From the NCBI GenBank assembly GCA_012845835.1, contig JABAKD010000005.1, positions 7,861,473 through 7,925,472 on the forward strand: a stretch of 64,000 nt of DNA, given 5' to 3'. Made by a program: the position numbers and the translations under genes. The notes under the pieces were generated by a model. The model was not told the origin of the DNA, did not search any database, and saw nothing but the letters and a program-made list of their open reading frames with translations. This DNA is from Undaria pinnatifida (Eukaryota; Sar; Phaeophyceae; Laminariales; Alariaceae). This document shows, in pieces, positions 23,734-34,182 of the stretch. Within the stretch, counting starts at the first letter, position 1; each line of letters starts with the position of its first letter.

Positions 23734-25879
23734 GCAGCAGCAGCAGCAGCAACGACAGCAGCAGCAGCAACAACAGCAGCAACAACAGCAGCAACAACAG
23801 CAACAACAGCAACTGCAACGATCGCCCCCTCCGCCTACCCCACCCCAACATCAATATCACCATCAACAGCAGCAACAATTAACACCACAACAACTTCAAC
23901 TGCAGCACCAACTACAACACCAACGACAACAACATGCCCCAGCAGAATTACAACATCATCGACGAATCAACTCATTTTTTCTACCGGGACAGATCACCCC
24001 AGTACAACAACCGTGGGAAAAAGCAGACGACGGCATAAACGTTGAGGCTGCTACTGCGATCGACCCAAGGTCTTACCGCCCTGCCACCTACATGGACGGA
24101 GTGGTAACAGGTTTAACAACCGGGTTCGGCGGTGCAGCTCTGAAAGAAGTGTTTCAGGATGACAGCCGGTTTATGCGACATTTGACGGCCAAGAGGGCGA
24201 GAAGAACAAGAGCGCCTTACCGCTGCGGGTGAGCATTCAAGAGGTTTTCATCGCAACGAGGCAGTTAGCATTCTCATGCCCTGTCTCTCTTTTGGGTGTG
24301 TTGCGTCTTCGTTCTTCAACCTTTCTCGCAGCCCACATGCTCCTCTGCAACACCTGCTTGACCTCTCCCGTCCCTTCCTTCCTTCCCTTCTTCCCTTCCC
24401 TCTCTCCCTCCTTCCCCGCCTGCCTGCGTTCCTCCCCCCCCTCCCCCCTTCTCTCTCTCTCTCTCTCTCCCTCCCTCCCTCCCTCCCTCCCCCGCCTCCT
24501 TAAATAGGCGTTGTGGTCAACTGAAAAACAACCACCGATGCCCCTTCAAAAACGGAGCCACAAACATCCGCACCATAGGGGTCCAGACCACTGCTCCTCC
24601 CGTAGGAACGATCTTCAATGCCCCCGAACCCCCCGCCCCGTCCGAATTAGGCCAGCTTATATTGCACTCCCGCCCCTACTTCGAGGCCCTCTCCAACCAC
24701 GACGAGCCTACGGGATCTTATGGACAAATGTCCACGGCATCACCCGGTGGTGGCAGTGTTGGCGGTGGTGGGGGTGGTGGTGATGTTGGTGGCGGTGGGA
24801 GTAGTGGTGGGGATGGGGGCGGGGGGGGTGGAGGTGGGGGCGGAGGTGGTGAGGGCCGACCTGGGGGTGGGGGTGTGAGTGGCCCGGAGACGAGCAGAGG
24901 GGGACAAGACCGAGCGGAGTACTTGCACGCCACCAGTGGCCAAGCGGGCGTGGGCACCCCTGTCCAACAAGAACGCCACCCTATATATGGTGACAGCAGT
25001 GGCGGCGGGAGCAGCGGTGGTGGTGGCAGCGGTGGCAGGGGGAGCGGTGGCGGGATATTCTCTCAGTGGAGGCTTGAGGCAGAGGCTCACCAGAGACCCT
25101 CCGTTGCGGGTTGGATCAGCAACCAGACTGACGTGGGTCCTCCTGCGGTGGTGGGCCAAGGGAGAGGGATGGGGGGGGGCTCGCCCCCGGGTAGTGCCTC
25201 CGCTTCTGCGTCTTCTGCTGTTGCTACGTCTGCGTCTGCTCTTGCTGCTGCCGCTGCTGCTGCTGTTTCTGCAGCAGCAGCGGTCTCCTCCACCCCCCGA
25301 GTCGAGCTCGGAGACCGAGGCGAGCGCGGGGGGGGGGGGGGCGCAAGCAGCTCGTTCGGCGCATCCCAGCCCCTACCTCCACCCCCGTCCCAACTCCAGG
25401 TTCCGTCTGGTCTGCAAGAGATGACGGCGTTATCATCGCCAACAGAGCTGGACCGTCCGGATGTTTACCGGTGGAGGCAGCAACTGGACGCGGCGGATAG
25501 AGGACGGGGAATGGGGGGAATAGGGGGGGTAGGAGTGGTGGGGGGGGTGGGGGGGGTGGGGGCTGTGGGGGGGGGGTCAGCAGTGGGGGGGGCAGGGGGG
25601 GGGGTGGATTCTACGGCGGTGGGGGCAGCGAGCATCTCGTTAACGCCACGACTTGAAGGTCTCGAAAGTGTGGTGTTTGCAGACGGATTTGCGAACACCC
25701 CGGGAGGAATCGGGCCCGGGGGGGGGATAGATTTCGACGATGGACACGCTTTTCCCGCTTTCCGGGGTGGTGGGGGGGGGGCGTCGGTAGAAAGAGAATC
25801 GGGTGGACCTGCGCCTCGAGCCAGTGGAGGCATGCCTCTCAAAAGGGGCCTAGAGGCCAAGGATTTCTTGGCAGAGTAA
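15722..25879 (+). CDS. Large Gln/Ala/Ser/Gly-rich protein with CX2CX6HXC zinc-knuckle-like motif, 6 exons
   Basis: Family not recognised. Exons 15722-15796, 16831-17110, 19531-19880, 21770-21961, 23099-24228 and 24508-25879 total 3399 nt, one open frame of 1132 residues; all introns are GT..AG. The start is an ATG opening MTTTTTSSTESK. Exon 2 begins DNKHPEHIDWDADPT, then poly-Ala and poly-Ser. Exon 3 is Pro-rich, then SIREEDDNSYSRAE. Exon 5 has two poly-Gln zones (about residues 308-328 and 437-540) coded by mixed CAG/CAA, then a unique segment (INSFFLPGQITP..., GVVTGLTTGFGGAALKEV) and a basic KRARRTR. The junction of exons 5 and 6 creates Cys675-x2-Cys678-x6-His685-x-Cys687, which supports the splice call. 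Exon 6 continues with LGQLILHSRPYFEALSNHDE, long poly-Gly tracts and ends GLEAKDFLAE. Poly-Q/A/G content plus a zinc knuckle beside a basic patch suggests a nuclear regulatory protein, as inference only. Confidence 0.8.
18650..19510. repeat. Satellite of about 235 bp, four units, cut off by exon 3
   Basis: Units start with tccgacaa..gcagcatgag and contain aagaaaaccaagag, gcaggctaactcc and catcaatctac. Further unit at 21425-21600. Located in introns 2 and 3 of the poly-Q gene. Confidence 0.7.
20136..20185. repeat. Decamer repeat ACCATACCGT
   Basis: Four to five head-to-tail units in intron 3 of the poly-Q gene. Confidence 0.85.
20235..20262 (+). repeat. Possible fragment of exon 3 end of the poly-Q gene
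   Basis: ggaggacggcaagga matches the end of exon 3 at 19862-19876 and surrounding bases are loosely similar. It is too short to be sure. Confidence 0.3.
22140..22610. repeat. Three diverged tandem units of about 175 bp
   Basis: Shared marks are ctcaacag.gaaaga, accggttgcaa.gac and tttcac.gggca, followed by a homopolymer and gttggaaaagg. Intron 4 of the poly-Q gene. Confidence 0.65.
23120..23820 (+). repeat. CAG/CAA tracts coding poly-Gln
   Basis: Mixed CAG and CAA codons in exon 5, in phase throughout. The CAA interruptions would slow tract expansion and show selection or age rather than a fresh expansion. Confidence 0.9.
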
Positions 25880-28800
25880 GCGGTAAGAAGCACGCGGGAT
25901 AACGGGAGCAGAGTGCTGAGGGTGTAATACTCGTATTATGCACGGTCGCAGTCCCGTAGGACCGCAGACCCTCGCGTGCCTACAATGCCGGGACGGAGCA
26001 CGTCGGATTTTCACCGACCAGGCAGACCTTGCTTGCACTAAACACGAAAGCGCCGTGAGGCATTTAGTGAGTTGCGTGGGAGGTTCGTCTTGTCGGTGGT
26101 GTCACGCTGTTGATACAATCTCAGAGAGTGAACCTAGGTAGGTTGGGGCGGGGGTGGGGGTGGGGGTGGGATAGGAAAAGGTGTGGTGGGGATGGGGTGG
26201 GGTTGGTGCGGAAATAGTTGGTTTTATTTTATTTTACGGTTTTTGACGGCCGTTGACTCAACTTTTATTGTTTATTTGTCGGCCGAAAAATTATTCGGTG
26301 TAGTCGGTGTACTCAGGATTTTTTCGGTGTGGTTTTGGAGGCTGCCGTCGGTAGTTGACCTGTTAATCGATTACTTCGGAAGGAAGTGCGGCGCAATTGA
26401 GATTATTGATTTGTTTTTGTGCAAAAGTTTCGGAAATTGCGCTCGTCAGTTGTACTATTGTATTCCCGCGGTATAGCTGTCTTTACACGCGCGAAATACT
26501 GACTTAAGGATGTTGTTCGTCGTTTGTTATGTGTGTGTTGTGTGTTGTGTGTTGTTTGTTGCTTTGTTTTTTCCTGTTTGTTAGTGCTGCTGTTGTGGAT
26601 CATCATCGCTATGACATCAATACCGGCCGGATAACTTGCGTATCGTACCGAGGAAGGGCTTTATCTGTCTGTGCGTGCCATTAGAGGCGTGCTGTGTGGG
26701 GGGCTCGTCCAAAAGGAACCGGGCGTTATTACTCCATTATTTATGCTACGACTATGATGTACATGTTTAGTATTTTACCGTACGAGCAAGGTTGCTTGCT
26801 TTGTGTTTATTACGGTTTCACACGCTAGACCAGTCGTTCATTTGTTGTGCTGAGTACCGTCGTCATCATTGAGTGTAAGAGTATCAGGGATCGCGGTGCT
26901 CAAGCCCGAAATGGCGTGAGCGAATGGCTTTTTTATGACATTGTTACAAACGCGGCAGCTGTGAGTGAAATCGATTCATTTGTCGACACTCAGCTTTGCA
27001 GGCTGCATGATGCGTCGGCGTGACTTTACAACTTTTTAGTTTAGGTTTATGCTGTGGATACAAAAGAGGGAGGGACGGGGGGGTGGTTCGGGCGGGGGCG
27101 GGGGGGGTGGTTCGGGCGGGGGCGGGGGGGGGGGGTACGGTAATCAAAAGGAAAGCAGACACTGCAGAACGGAACAGGATGACATGGCCTGATGATGTGG
27201 TGGGTCGCGGGTTGCTACATTCTTCCCGTAATTAAGCATCGTTTTCGTCGCGATTTGTACGGGCACTACAATAGTGGGTGCATGTATTGTTAGCGCGGGT
27301 GGGCTCCGCTGTAGTCTGCCTCGGGTCTCTCTGCTCAGAAAATACGGTTCAGAAATAGATTATCATGTTTTTTCTTCAGTAATTTTTTGTTTTCGCGATG
27401 CTATGTTTTGTTTTTTTTTGTTTTTTTTTCTTCTGGGCAGCAGAATGGAGAGGCTTGCCACACTCTGTCCTAGTATAATTAACCATGAAGGCGTTGAGGA
27501 GTTTTTACACACGAACGAACCGGGAGGAAGGCGGGGGTTGGTTCAACAAATTACAAGAAAAACGTATTTTTATCATTGCACGGAAATAGGATTGGCGAAG
27601 AGAAAAACGGTACGCGATCGCTGTGCTTGTATGTTCTGCATACAGCGCACGGTCTGTTGCTTTGCGTGGACCCAAGTCGTTTTGGAATTATTGCGTTGAT
27701 GTACTGCTGGTGCTAACAGCACAACGCCGATTCATCTCATCGTGTGCTTTCCCGACTATCCAAGCGCCTCCGCAAGCAAGCAGCAAGTAACAAGGCCGTG
27801 GGTCAATGCAATGTCCCTCTAGCTTTTTAGAGCGCGTATTAAACCGAGTTGATCGAGGATGGTTGCGCGCACCCCGCTCCCTCCAATCTTCTGTCACCCA
27901 CGCTCGTATTTCCATTCGTCTGCACTTCTGCCTTTGGCCCAAAGAGCGCCACCTTTCAACGTCAACACCAGTCTATCTTCCTCCTCCTACGCGGAAATCG
28001 TCCATGCTTAATTCCCACATAACAAGTCCAGGCTAAGAGAAATAAGAACCTTCAAGTATTTATCTTGAAAACAGTGTGCAACACACTCATAAGAAAGCCA
28101 CCCCAAGCCAGGACACCAAGAAATATCCCCGCGTTGGACTCGTGCTACGATAGAGGTCATAGTATATATATCTATATATATACGCGTGCTACGATAGAGG
28201 TGCACCACATTTTTTCTTAATACTACCCCTCACTTTCGGAGGTCAAGACATGTCCTTCTTAAAACCTAAAAACTGATTTGTTGGAGGAAAACAAAGCTGA
28301 CAGACCGGACGAAAAACCCCACGGCCTAGGTGCAGGACGAGAATCATGCAAAACAAATGGCCTAGTTCGGACGATCTTGGGATTAGGAGCCCCGTCATTC
28401 AAAAACCATGTTCGCCCAAAAAAGGTATAGCTCTATCGTACCACGCGTCTTCATCTCAAATCCAGTGTAGAACACACTCTTATCCCACGTAAGAAGTTCA
28501 GGCTCGTGGGCCAGAGAAACCGGAAGCCCCCACGCGTTAACCTTGAGGTGTAGAAAACACTATTTCCCACGTAAAGGAGTCGGGGCTCGGCCAGGGTTCC
28601 CGTAAGCAATCTAGGCTAAGCCGGGATTTCTGTTTCTTATAATTCTTCATAATAAAAGTTATTATATTTCTTACATCCAGATGTCGATTAGTATTCCTGT
28701 TTCTTACCGTTTCTTATCTAGGTGTCGTTTAGGATTCCTTTTTCTTACTTTGTGTACTTACAGTACGCAAAAAAAAGTAGAAGTAAAAATCGCTCCGCTC

Positions 28801-29549
28801 AATCGTCTTGTGTCAACTCGTGAGGTCGACACAGCCAGAACTGACTGCTGGTAGTGCCCTCCCTCGTCGGTGTCTGCAATATACCGTGACACGCAAGATA
28901 CCAGACCCCTCGGACGGAAAACCGAGGCTATCTCCTCTAGAAAAGAGATGGGCACACACAACGAAAACGGTCGCTTTGGAAAGGTCTCGCTGAGCAAAAC
29001 CTGCCCCAAGAGGCATCGCTCGGCGATAGCACTCCCCCCCTATGTCGAGAAGATCAGCTTTGAAATGGATCCATGGGCGTGCGTTATCTTGCGAGTTATA
29101 CGGTGTGCACATGCGTATACGCAAGCATCGTCCCGCTCAACCGTGTGTCAAGCCACGCATGCGACAATAACTACAATGACCCCCCCCCGGGTACTCCGTC
29201 TCGAAAGAAATGCGTGGTCAACAGCCAAATGACGAAGGCAAGCAACCGATTTGTACCTGCCCCCCTCCCCCCCCCGCGCGCGCCAGTACAGCCACAATAA
29301 AAAACACGCCCCACCCTACCCTTCCTACCCCGCCTCAAATATGATCGCGCCAGCAAAGCCAACAAACAATTGCTACGCGTCACCTTACCCTTCCCCCTCT
29401 CGCCTGAAACATGAAGGATGTTGGTTAGTATTATATGTATGGACGTCTAACACTTTTCAGTTTTTGGAGCTCTGATCCGTTAACACCCAATCCACGTTTA
29501 GAACCCCCCAATCCACGTTTAAAACCCCTCCCCCCCCCCCCAGTCCCCA

Positions 29550-30220
29550 AAAGGAATGCCGTCGCGCTAGTAGAATTTGGTAAGAGCTCCAACCACACTT
29601 CACCCCCACTTCACCCCCCGCCCCTCGGAAGAAATGCCTCCACACGGGTAGAAACCAAGCACCATTCGTATAAATAGTGAACAAGTACCATTCGTATGAA
29701 TGGCAATAGTTTCGACCCCACTCCTTAACCCCCTCCGCTCATTAGAGTACCGGGCACTATTCATAGAAATAGCAGTGTCAACCCCACCGCTTCACACACC
29801 CCCTCCCTCACAAAGGAGATTCCCACACAAAAAGAAACCCGGTACTGTTCATAGAATAGCAGAGTTTCAACCGTTCAGCCCCATTCCTTCACGCCCCCCC
29901 CCCCTCCCCCCTCACAAGGTTACACCCCCACAAAATCGAAACCAAGTGATATATTCATAAATGAGGCCAGTAGAGATTCAATGCCAGCCGTCCACGTCCC
30001 CTCCCTCCTCGCAACGAAGGCCTCCACACGAGTAGGAACCAAGTGTTATCCATAAAAATCGTAGAACTCCACCCCGTCGATACACCCCCTCGACAAGGAA
30101 CGCCTACACACGGGTAGAAAACAAGCATAATTCATGTAATGCCTGCATAATGTTTTAACCCCACTCTTTCACCCACCCCCCCATGCAAGAAATCCCACCA
30201 CACAAGTAGAATCTAGGTAC
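29550..30220. repeat. Pyrimidine-rich tandem units of about 110 bp
   Basis: Repeated block with gtagaaaccaagcaccattc, ataaatag and an accccac/cccctcc tract, about six diverged copies. Confidence 0.6.
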
Positions 30221-30221
30221 T

Positions 30222-30400
30222 TTTTTTTCCCCTTTTTTGTTTTTGTATCCTCCGGCGGATGGGGGAAAATAAACGTCAAGCTCACCACGCTTCCACGTGT
30301 TATCAAACATCTCGCGTGTCAATTTTTAACTCAATTGTATTCGCAATCCAGCGATCGCTAGCTGGCGTACCCTTCAGGTCCCGTGTTCGCAACAGCACGC
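30222..30400 (-). mobile_element. 5'-truncated, diverged copy of the tRNA-Arg SINE
   Basis: T-rich start, tcctccggcggatggggg, then gctcaccacgcttccacgtg and the gctagctggcgtacccttc segment, matching 10820-10950 in reverse with more substitutions than the 6.0-kb copy. It is therefore an older insertion. Confidence 0.7.
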
Positions 30401-30669
30401 ACTAAGTGCTATCCAAATACCAGGTATAAATAGCAGAGTCCCATCCCGACAAACCACCACCACCATTTGGGGAGTTGAGATGATGGTGGCAAGCTGACGA
30501 TTTACAGCATCATCCTTACGAAGCAGCCCTTTCTGTCGGGTCCGAAGAAAATCGACGCAGGGAGTTCGTCATGATCTCAGCATGATAATATTTTTCTTGT
30601 ACTGCTTTTCAAGCTCTACATACGAGACGGTCGATAAATCCACACTTTTCGGGGTGGGGGGGGGGTCAG

Positions 30670-30895
30670 GGCTTTTCACTTGGCCGGGTCACTTCTCGCG
30701 GGTTGGGTCGCGTTGGGTCAGGGTGACTCGACCCGACCCGTGACATTTTCAAACCTCGACCCGCGACCCGCGACCCGACCCGACCCGACCCGACCCGTGA
30801 GATTGGGAACACCTCTTGACCCGAGCCGACTCGACCCGGGGGTTTTTCCGGGGCGGGTCATGACCCGTGAAAAGCCTTGACCTTTTTTCAGATCT
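30670..30895. repeat. GGGTC/GACCC self-complementary element, copy 2
   Basis: Same element as 5085-5280 in the same orientation, with a longer gacccgaccc run (30773-30800). Confidence 0.7.
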
Positions 30896-32189
30896 CTGCA
30901 CCTGGGCCCCAAAAAGGATAAAATACACTATAGCTGCTTATAGGTGCACAACACATTTAATTGTACAGGTATGTTAACGATTGTCCCCGACGCCTCAAAG
31001 GGAACCATTTTTTTTTTTCATTTCGACATTCGCATGGAGCCCGCGACACCAGAATGCTGGAAAATCCTGCATCTCGAGCTCGCGACATCCTCTTGAGACC
31101 GCTCCCTTTGTGGCCATCGACTCCGGCGCCCTGCCCTCGCCGTGGCCCCCTCGGAGCGTGTGCCGCCTCCAACACCGAGGGGGGGAACTCCCGCAAAGGC
31201 ATTATCCGAGGAATAACTACATATCATAGACTCCATTACTGCGGCTGCACCAAAAAGGTGCGAAAGCCTGGCAAAAGCAAGGAGGATGATTACCCTTCAA
31301 GAATGGAACATCAAGGCCGTCACAATTGATAGTCGTGGTCGACGGTTCATGTTACAGCGGTGGTATCCTTATCGTGCTGGTATGTGCCAGGCAGCCATAC
31401 CGGCATTGGACCGGACTCCGGCACTATTGGGAATAGTACACACCAGGGTATACTGGTACTAGCAGAGTGGGTTCCAGGCGTGCACAGCGACGTCACCGGC
31501 ACTACCCAACCGGCACTATAGAGGAACCACTAATGGACTGCGATCCATATCTTGGATCGGTACTTTCCGCCGCCGGGGAAACAGGCTGCACAAAAACGCT
31601 CGAATTTGCAATGCACGAATGTGGCGAAACTCGGTTGCTTGCCTCCCTGCCCCCCCCCTCCCCCGCCCCCCCCACCCCCCCCTTACGTATCGCCCCTCCA
31701 CCCCCCCCCCCCCCCTTAACAAACCCCCTCCCGCCCCCAAACAAGATATAAAAACAAACCACGTATTCCACAATCGCAGGCACAAGAAAAACACAAAACA
31801 CAAACAACGAAAAAGTTACCTCGATGACAAGACAATAACGGGGTTAACAGTCCAACCCCGTGGTTATTCTACTGTAAAATCAAAGCACTATTGCACATTT
31901 TCCCTTTTCTTGCACACCACTTCAGCTCAACCCGTTCACTATTGCAATAACACACACACCGCACGAAAAAAAATCAAGCAGTTCGTTCCCCCCAAAAAGC
32001 GTTGGCCCGGCTCCTAACCACTGCAGGAACGATCCAACTCTAAATTCAAGTAGTTTTTCCACAAAAAACGTTGGTGTGGTTCTTAGTCCTTCTAGAACAT
32101 TACAAAATCGTTAATCCACAGTACCTCCAGCTAGATTCTCCTGCAAACCGTGGGTCCGGTTCTTAATGGGGTATAACTGTTGGCTGGCA

Positions 32190-33340
32190 AAAAACAGCCG
32201 AGGCATCTCTCTGCCCTCCCACACAGCAGGGCAAATACGTTTCGCACCCGAAAACAAACAACGATTAGATGGTCGAAACGCCAACCTCACCACAAAACTA
32301 CGCCAAGGCCAGGTCCCGCTCGGTGCTCATAACATTGCCAACGAAACAATCGAAACCCCGTTTTCGCTCGCGTTTCCACTCCTCCAACAGCCAAGGCCTC
32401 TCTCTCCCCCACGTTTCACAAAGCAGGGCAAACATATTCGATCTTGAAAACAATCATTGCATTGCCGACACGTCAAACTCGACAAAATTGTACGCCCGGG
32501 TGCCGCTTGGTGCCCACAACAACGCCAACGAAACACTGGAAACCCCGATGTTGCTCGCGTCCCCACCCCCCAACACAGCCAAGGGCTCTCTCCCTAACGC
32601 AAAGCAGAACAAAGATATCCCCACTCGGAAACAAACAACCACTGGATTGCTAAAACGTCAAACTCGACAAAAAAGTACGCCCCTGTCTTGCTTGGTGCCC
32701 GCAATAACGCCAACAAAAGAATGGAAACCCCGACTTTGCTCGCGTCTCCACCTCCCCAACAACCAAGGCCTCTCTCTCCCCCGCCTTACACAAAAAGTGG
32801 ACAACCAGGTTCAAACCCGAAAACAACCTCCGATCAAATTGCCGAAACGCCAAAGTCGACAAAAAAGTACGCCGCTGTCTCGCTCGGCGCCCACAACAAC
32901 GCCAGCGAAATAATCGAAACCCTGACTTGCTCGCGTCTCCACTCTCTCAAAGAGTCATGGCCTCCCTCTCCCTCCAAGTCAGGACAACCAAGTTCAAACC
33001 CGGAAACAAACAACGATTGAATTGCCGAAACGTCCAAGTCGGCAAAGATGTACTCCTGGGTCCAGCTCGGTGCCCACAATAACGCCAACGAAACAATCGA
33101 AACCCCGATTTTTCTCGCGTCTCCACACCCCCAACAGCCAAAGCCTCTCTCCCTCCCCCTACACCAAGCAGGACGACCACTTTCAAACCCGGAAACGAAC
33201 AACGATTGAATTGTGCAACACGACAAGTCGATACAAATATACCCAGGCCCCCGTCGGTGCCCATAATAACGCCACCGAAATACTTGAAAGCCCGTTTTCG
33301 CTTTCGTCGTTACCTCCTCAACCCCCACACCCCGTTAGTT
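32190..33340. repeat. Satellite array of about 186-bp monomers, six copies
   Basis: The marker aacgccaacgaaac recurs at about 32334, 32517, 32705, 32891, 33076 and 33264, spacing 183-188 bp. Monomers also share tctctccccc, aaacaaacaacgatt and attgccgaaacg. Monomer length is close to a nucleosome repeat and near a multiple of three, so long frames run through on both strands. Confidence 0.85.
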
Positions 33341-33839
33341 TGTGAGTGCGTTCTCTACTGTAATTACCGCGTAGGAAAGCCGAATGCTCACATTAATAAT
33401 AATTTGAAAAAAGAAGGGAAAATAGGAGAAAAAAAATAAATATATATAGACTATATGCGAAGGAGGAGACAAGAAAGAAGACGACACGGTTAACACGCGA
33501 GAAACAAACAAAAAAAAGAAATATAATCAAATAAAGCAGCAAAAAATAACGAGAAAACCCAGAAAAAATATATATATGTATAAGCACAGAGACTACCGTC
33601 ATACCAACAACGGATATCACGGAAGACGTGAAAACATAAAAGACACGAAAAAAAAAGAGACACGAACAGCAAAAGACAAAGAAAACTCAGGGCAAGGGAA
33701 AATATACGGAAGCCGAAGAAAAATAAACGGAAAATACAAAGAAAAAGACGAGAAATACGCCAGACATCAAAAACAGAAAAAGCAGGTAACGAGGTACCAG
33801 TAGGTCAGGAACGTCTGATTTCCTTGCTCTCACTTTCCA

Positions 33840-34045
33840 CACGATGAATTCCATGCTTCCGATCGCCACACTTTTTTGTCACTTTTTCCCTCTGTGCCGT
33901 CCCAAAAACGGAACACACGAAAACAACATAGAAGAAGGAAAAAAACAAGTGAAGCTATCACACGTGCTCGAATTTCCTAGTGCTCCATCTTCGCGAATCG
34001 ATTTCCACGCCTCCGATCTAGCTCTCGGAGTCGACGGCGCAACAC
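33840..34045 (-). pseudogene. Two decayed copies of the last channel exon
   Basis: 33975-34045 and 33840-33870 resemble the end of exon 34338-34183. The first translates to GGVEIDSREDGALGN beside the real GGMEAIVETEDEEVGHL; the second keeps only IGSMEFIV. Both lie 3' of the true stop, so they cannot be coding in the main transcript. Confidence 0.55.
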
Positions 34046-34182
34046 ATGCCAAACACACACGAAAAACAAGCGAGAAGAAAAAAACAAGAGACAAGGACGG
34101 ACAAACACCAAAAACACAAATAACAGGAAGAAAAAAAAGTCAAGAAAAGCGCGAGACAAGAGAGGCGTGATACGTTTGCAGA

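Larger units (their letters stand above)
25880..34182. other. Intergenic region between convergent genes
   Basis: No gene supported. Contents: repeat copy 25940-26080 (also at 46130-46230), GGGGTGG runs near 26150, a duplicated G-rich box at 27085-27135, tandem units of about 100-120 bp at 29550-30220, SINE copy 30222-30400, GGGTC element 30670-30895, satellite 32190-33340 and exon-like fragments at 33840-34045. Frames at 27274-27699 and 30961-31329 are open but show no motif. Confidence 0.5.

Noticed and set aside
23102..23878. Poly-Leu frames on the minus strand
   Set aside because: Shadow of the CAG/CAA tract of exon 5 on the other strand.
27274..27699. 141-codon + frame downstream of the poly-Q gene
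   Set aside because: No recognisable motif, poly-T-coded Phe run, and no splice link to the upstream gene.
32269..33328. Long frames on both strands in 32.2-33.3 kb
   Set aside because: They follow from a satellite period close to a multiple of three; no start context, no domain.
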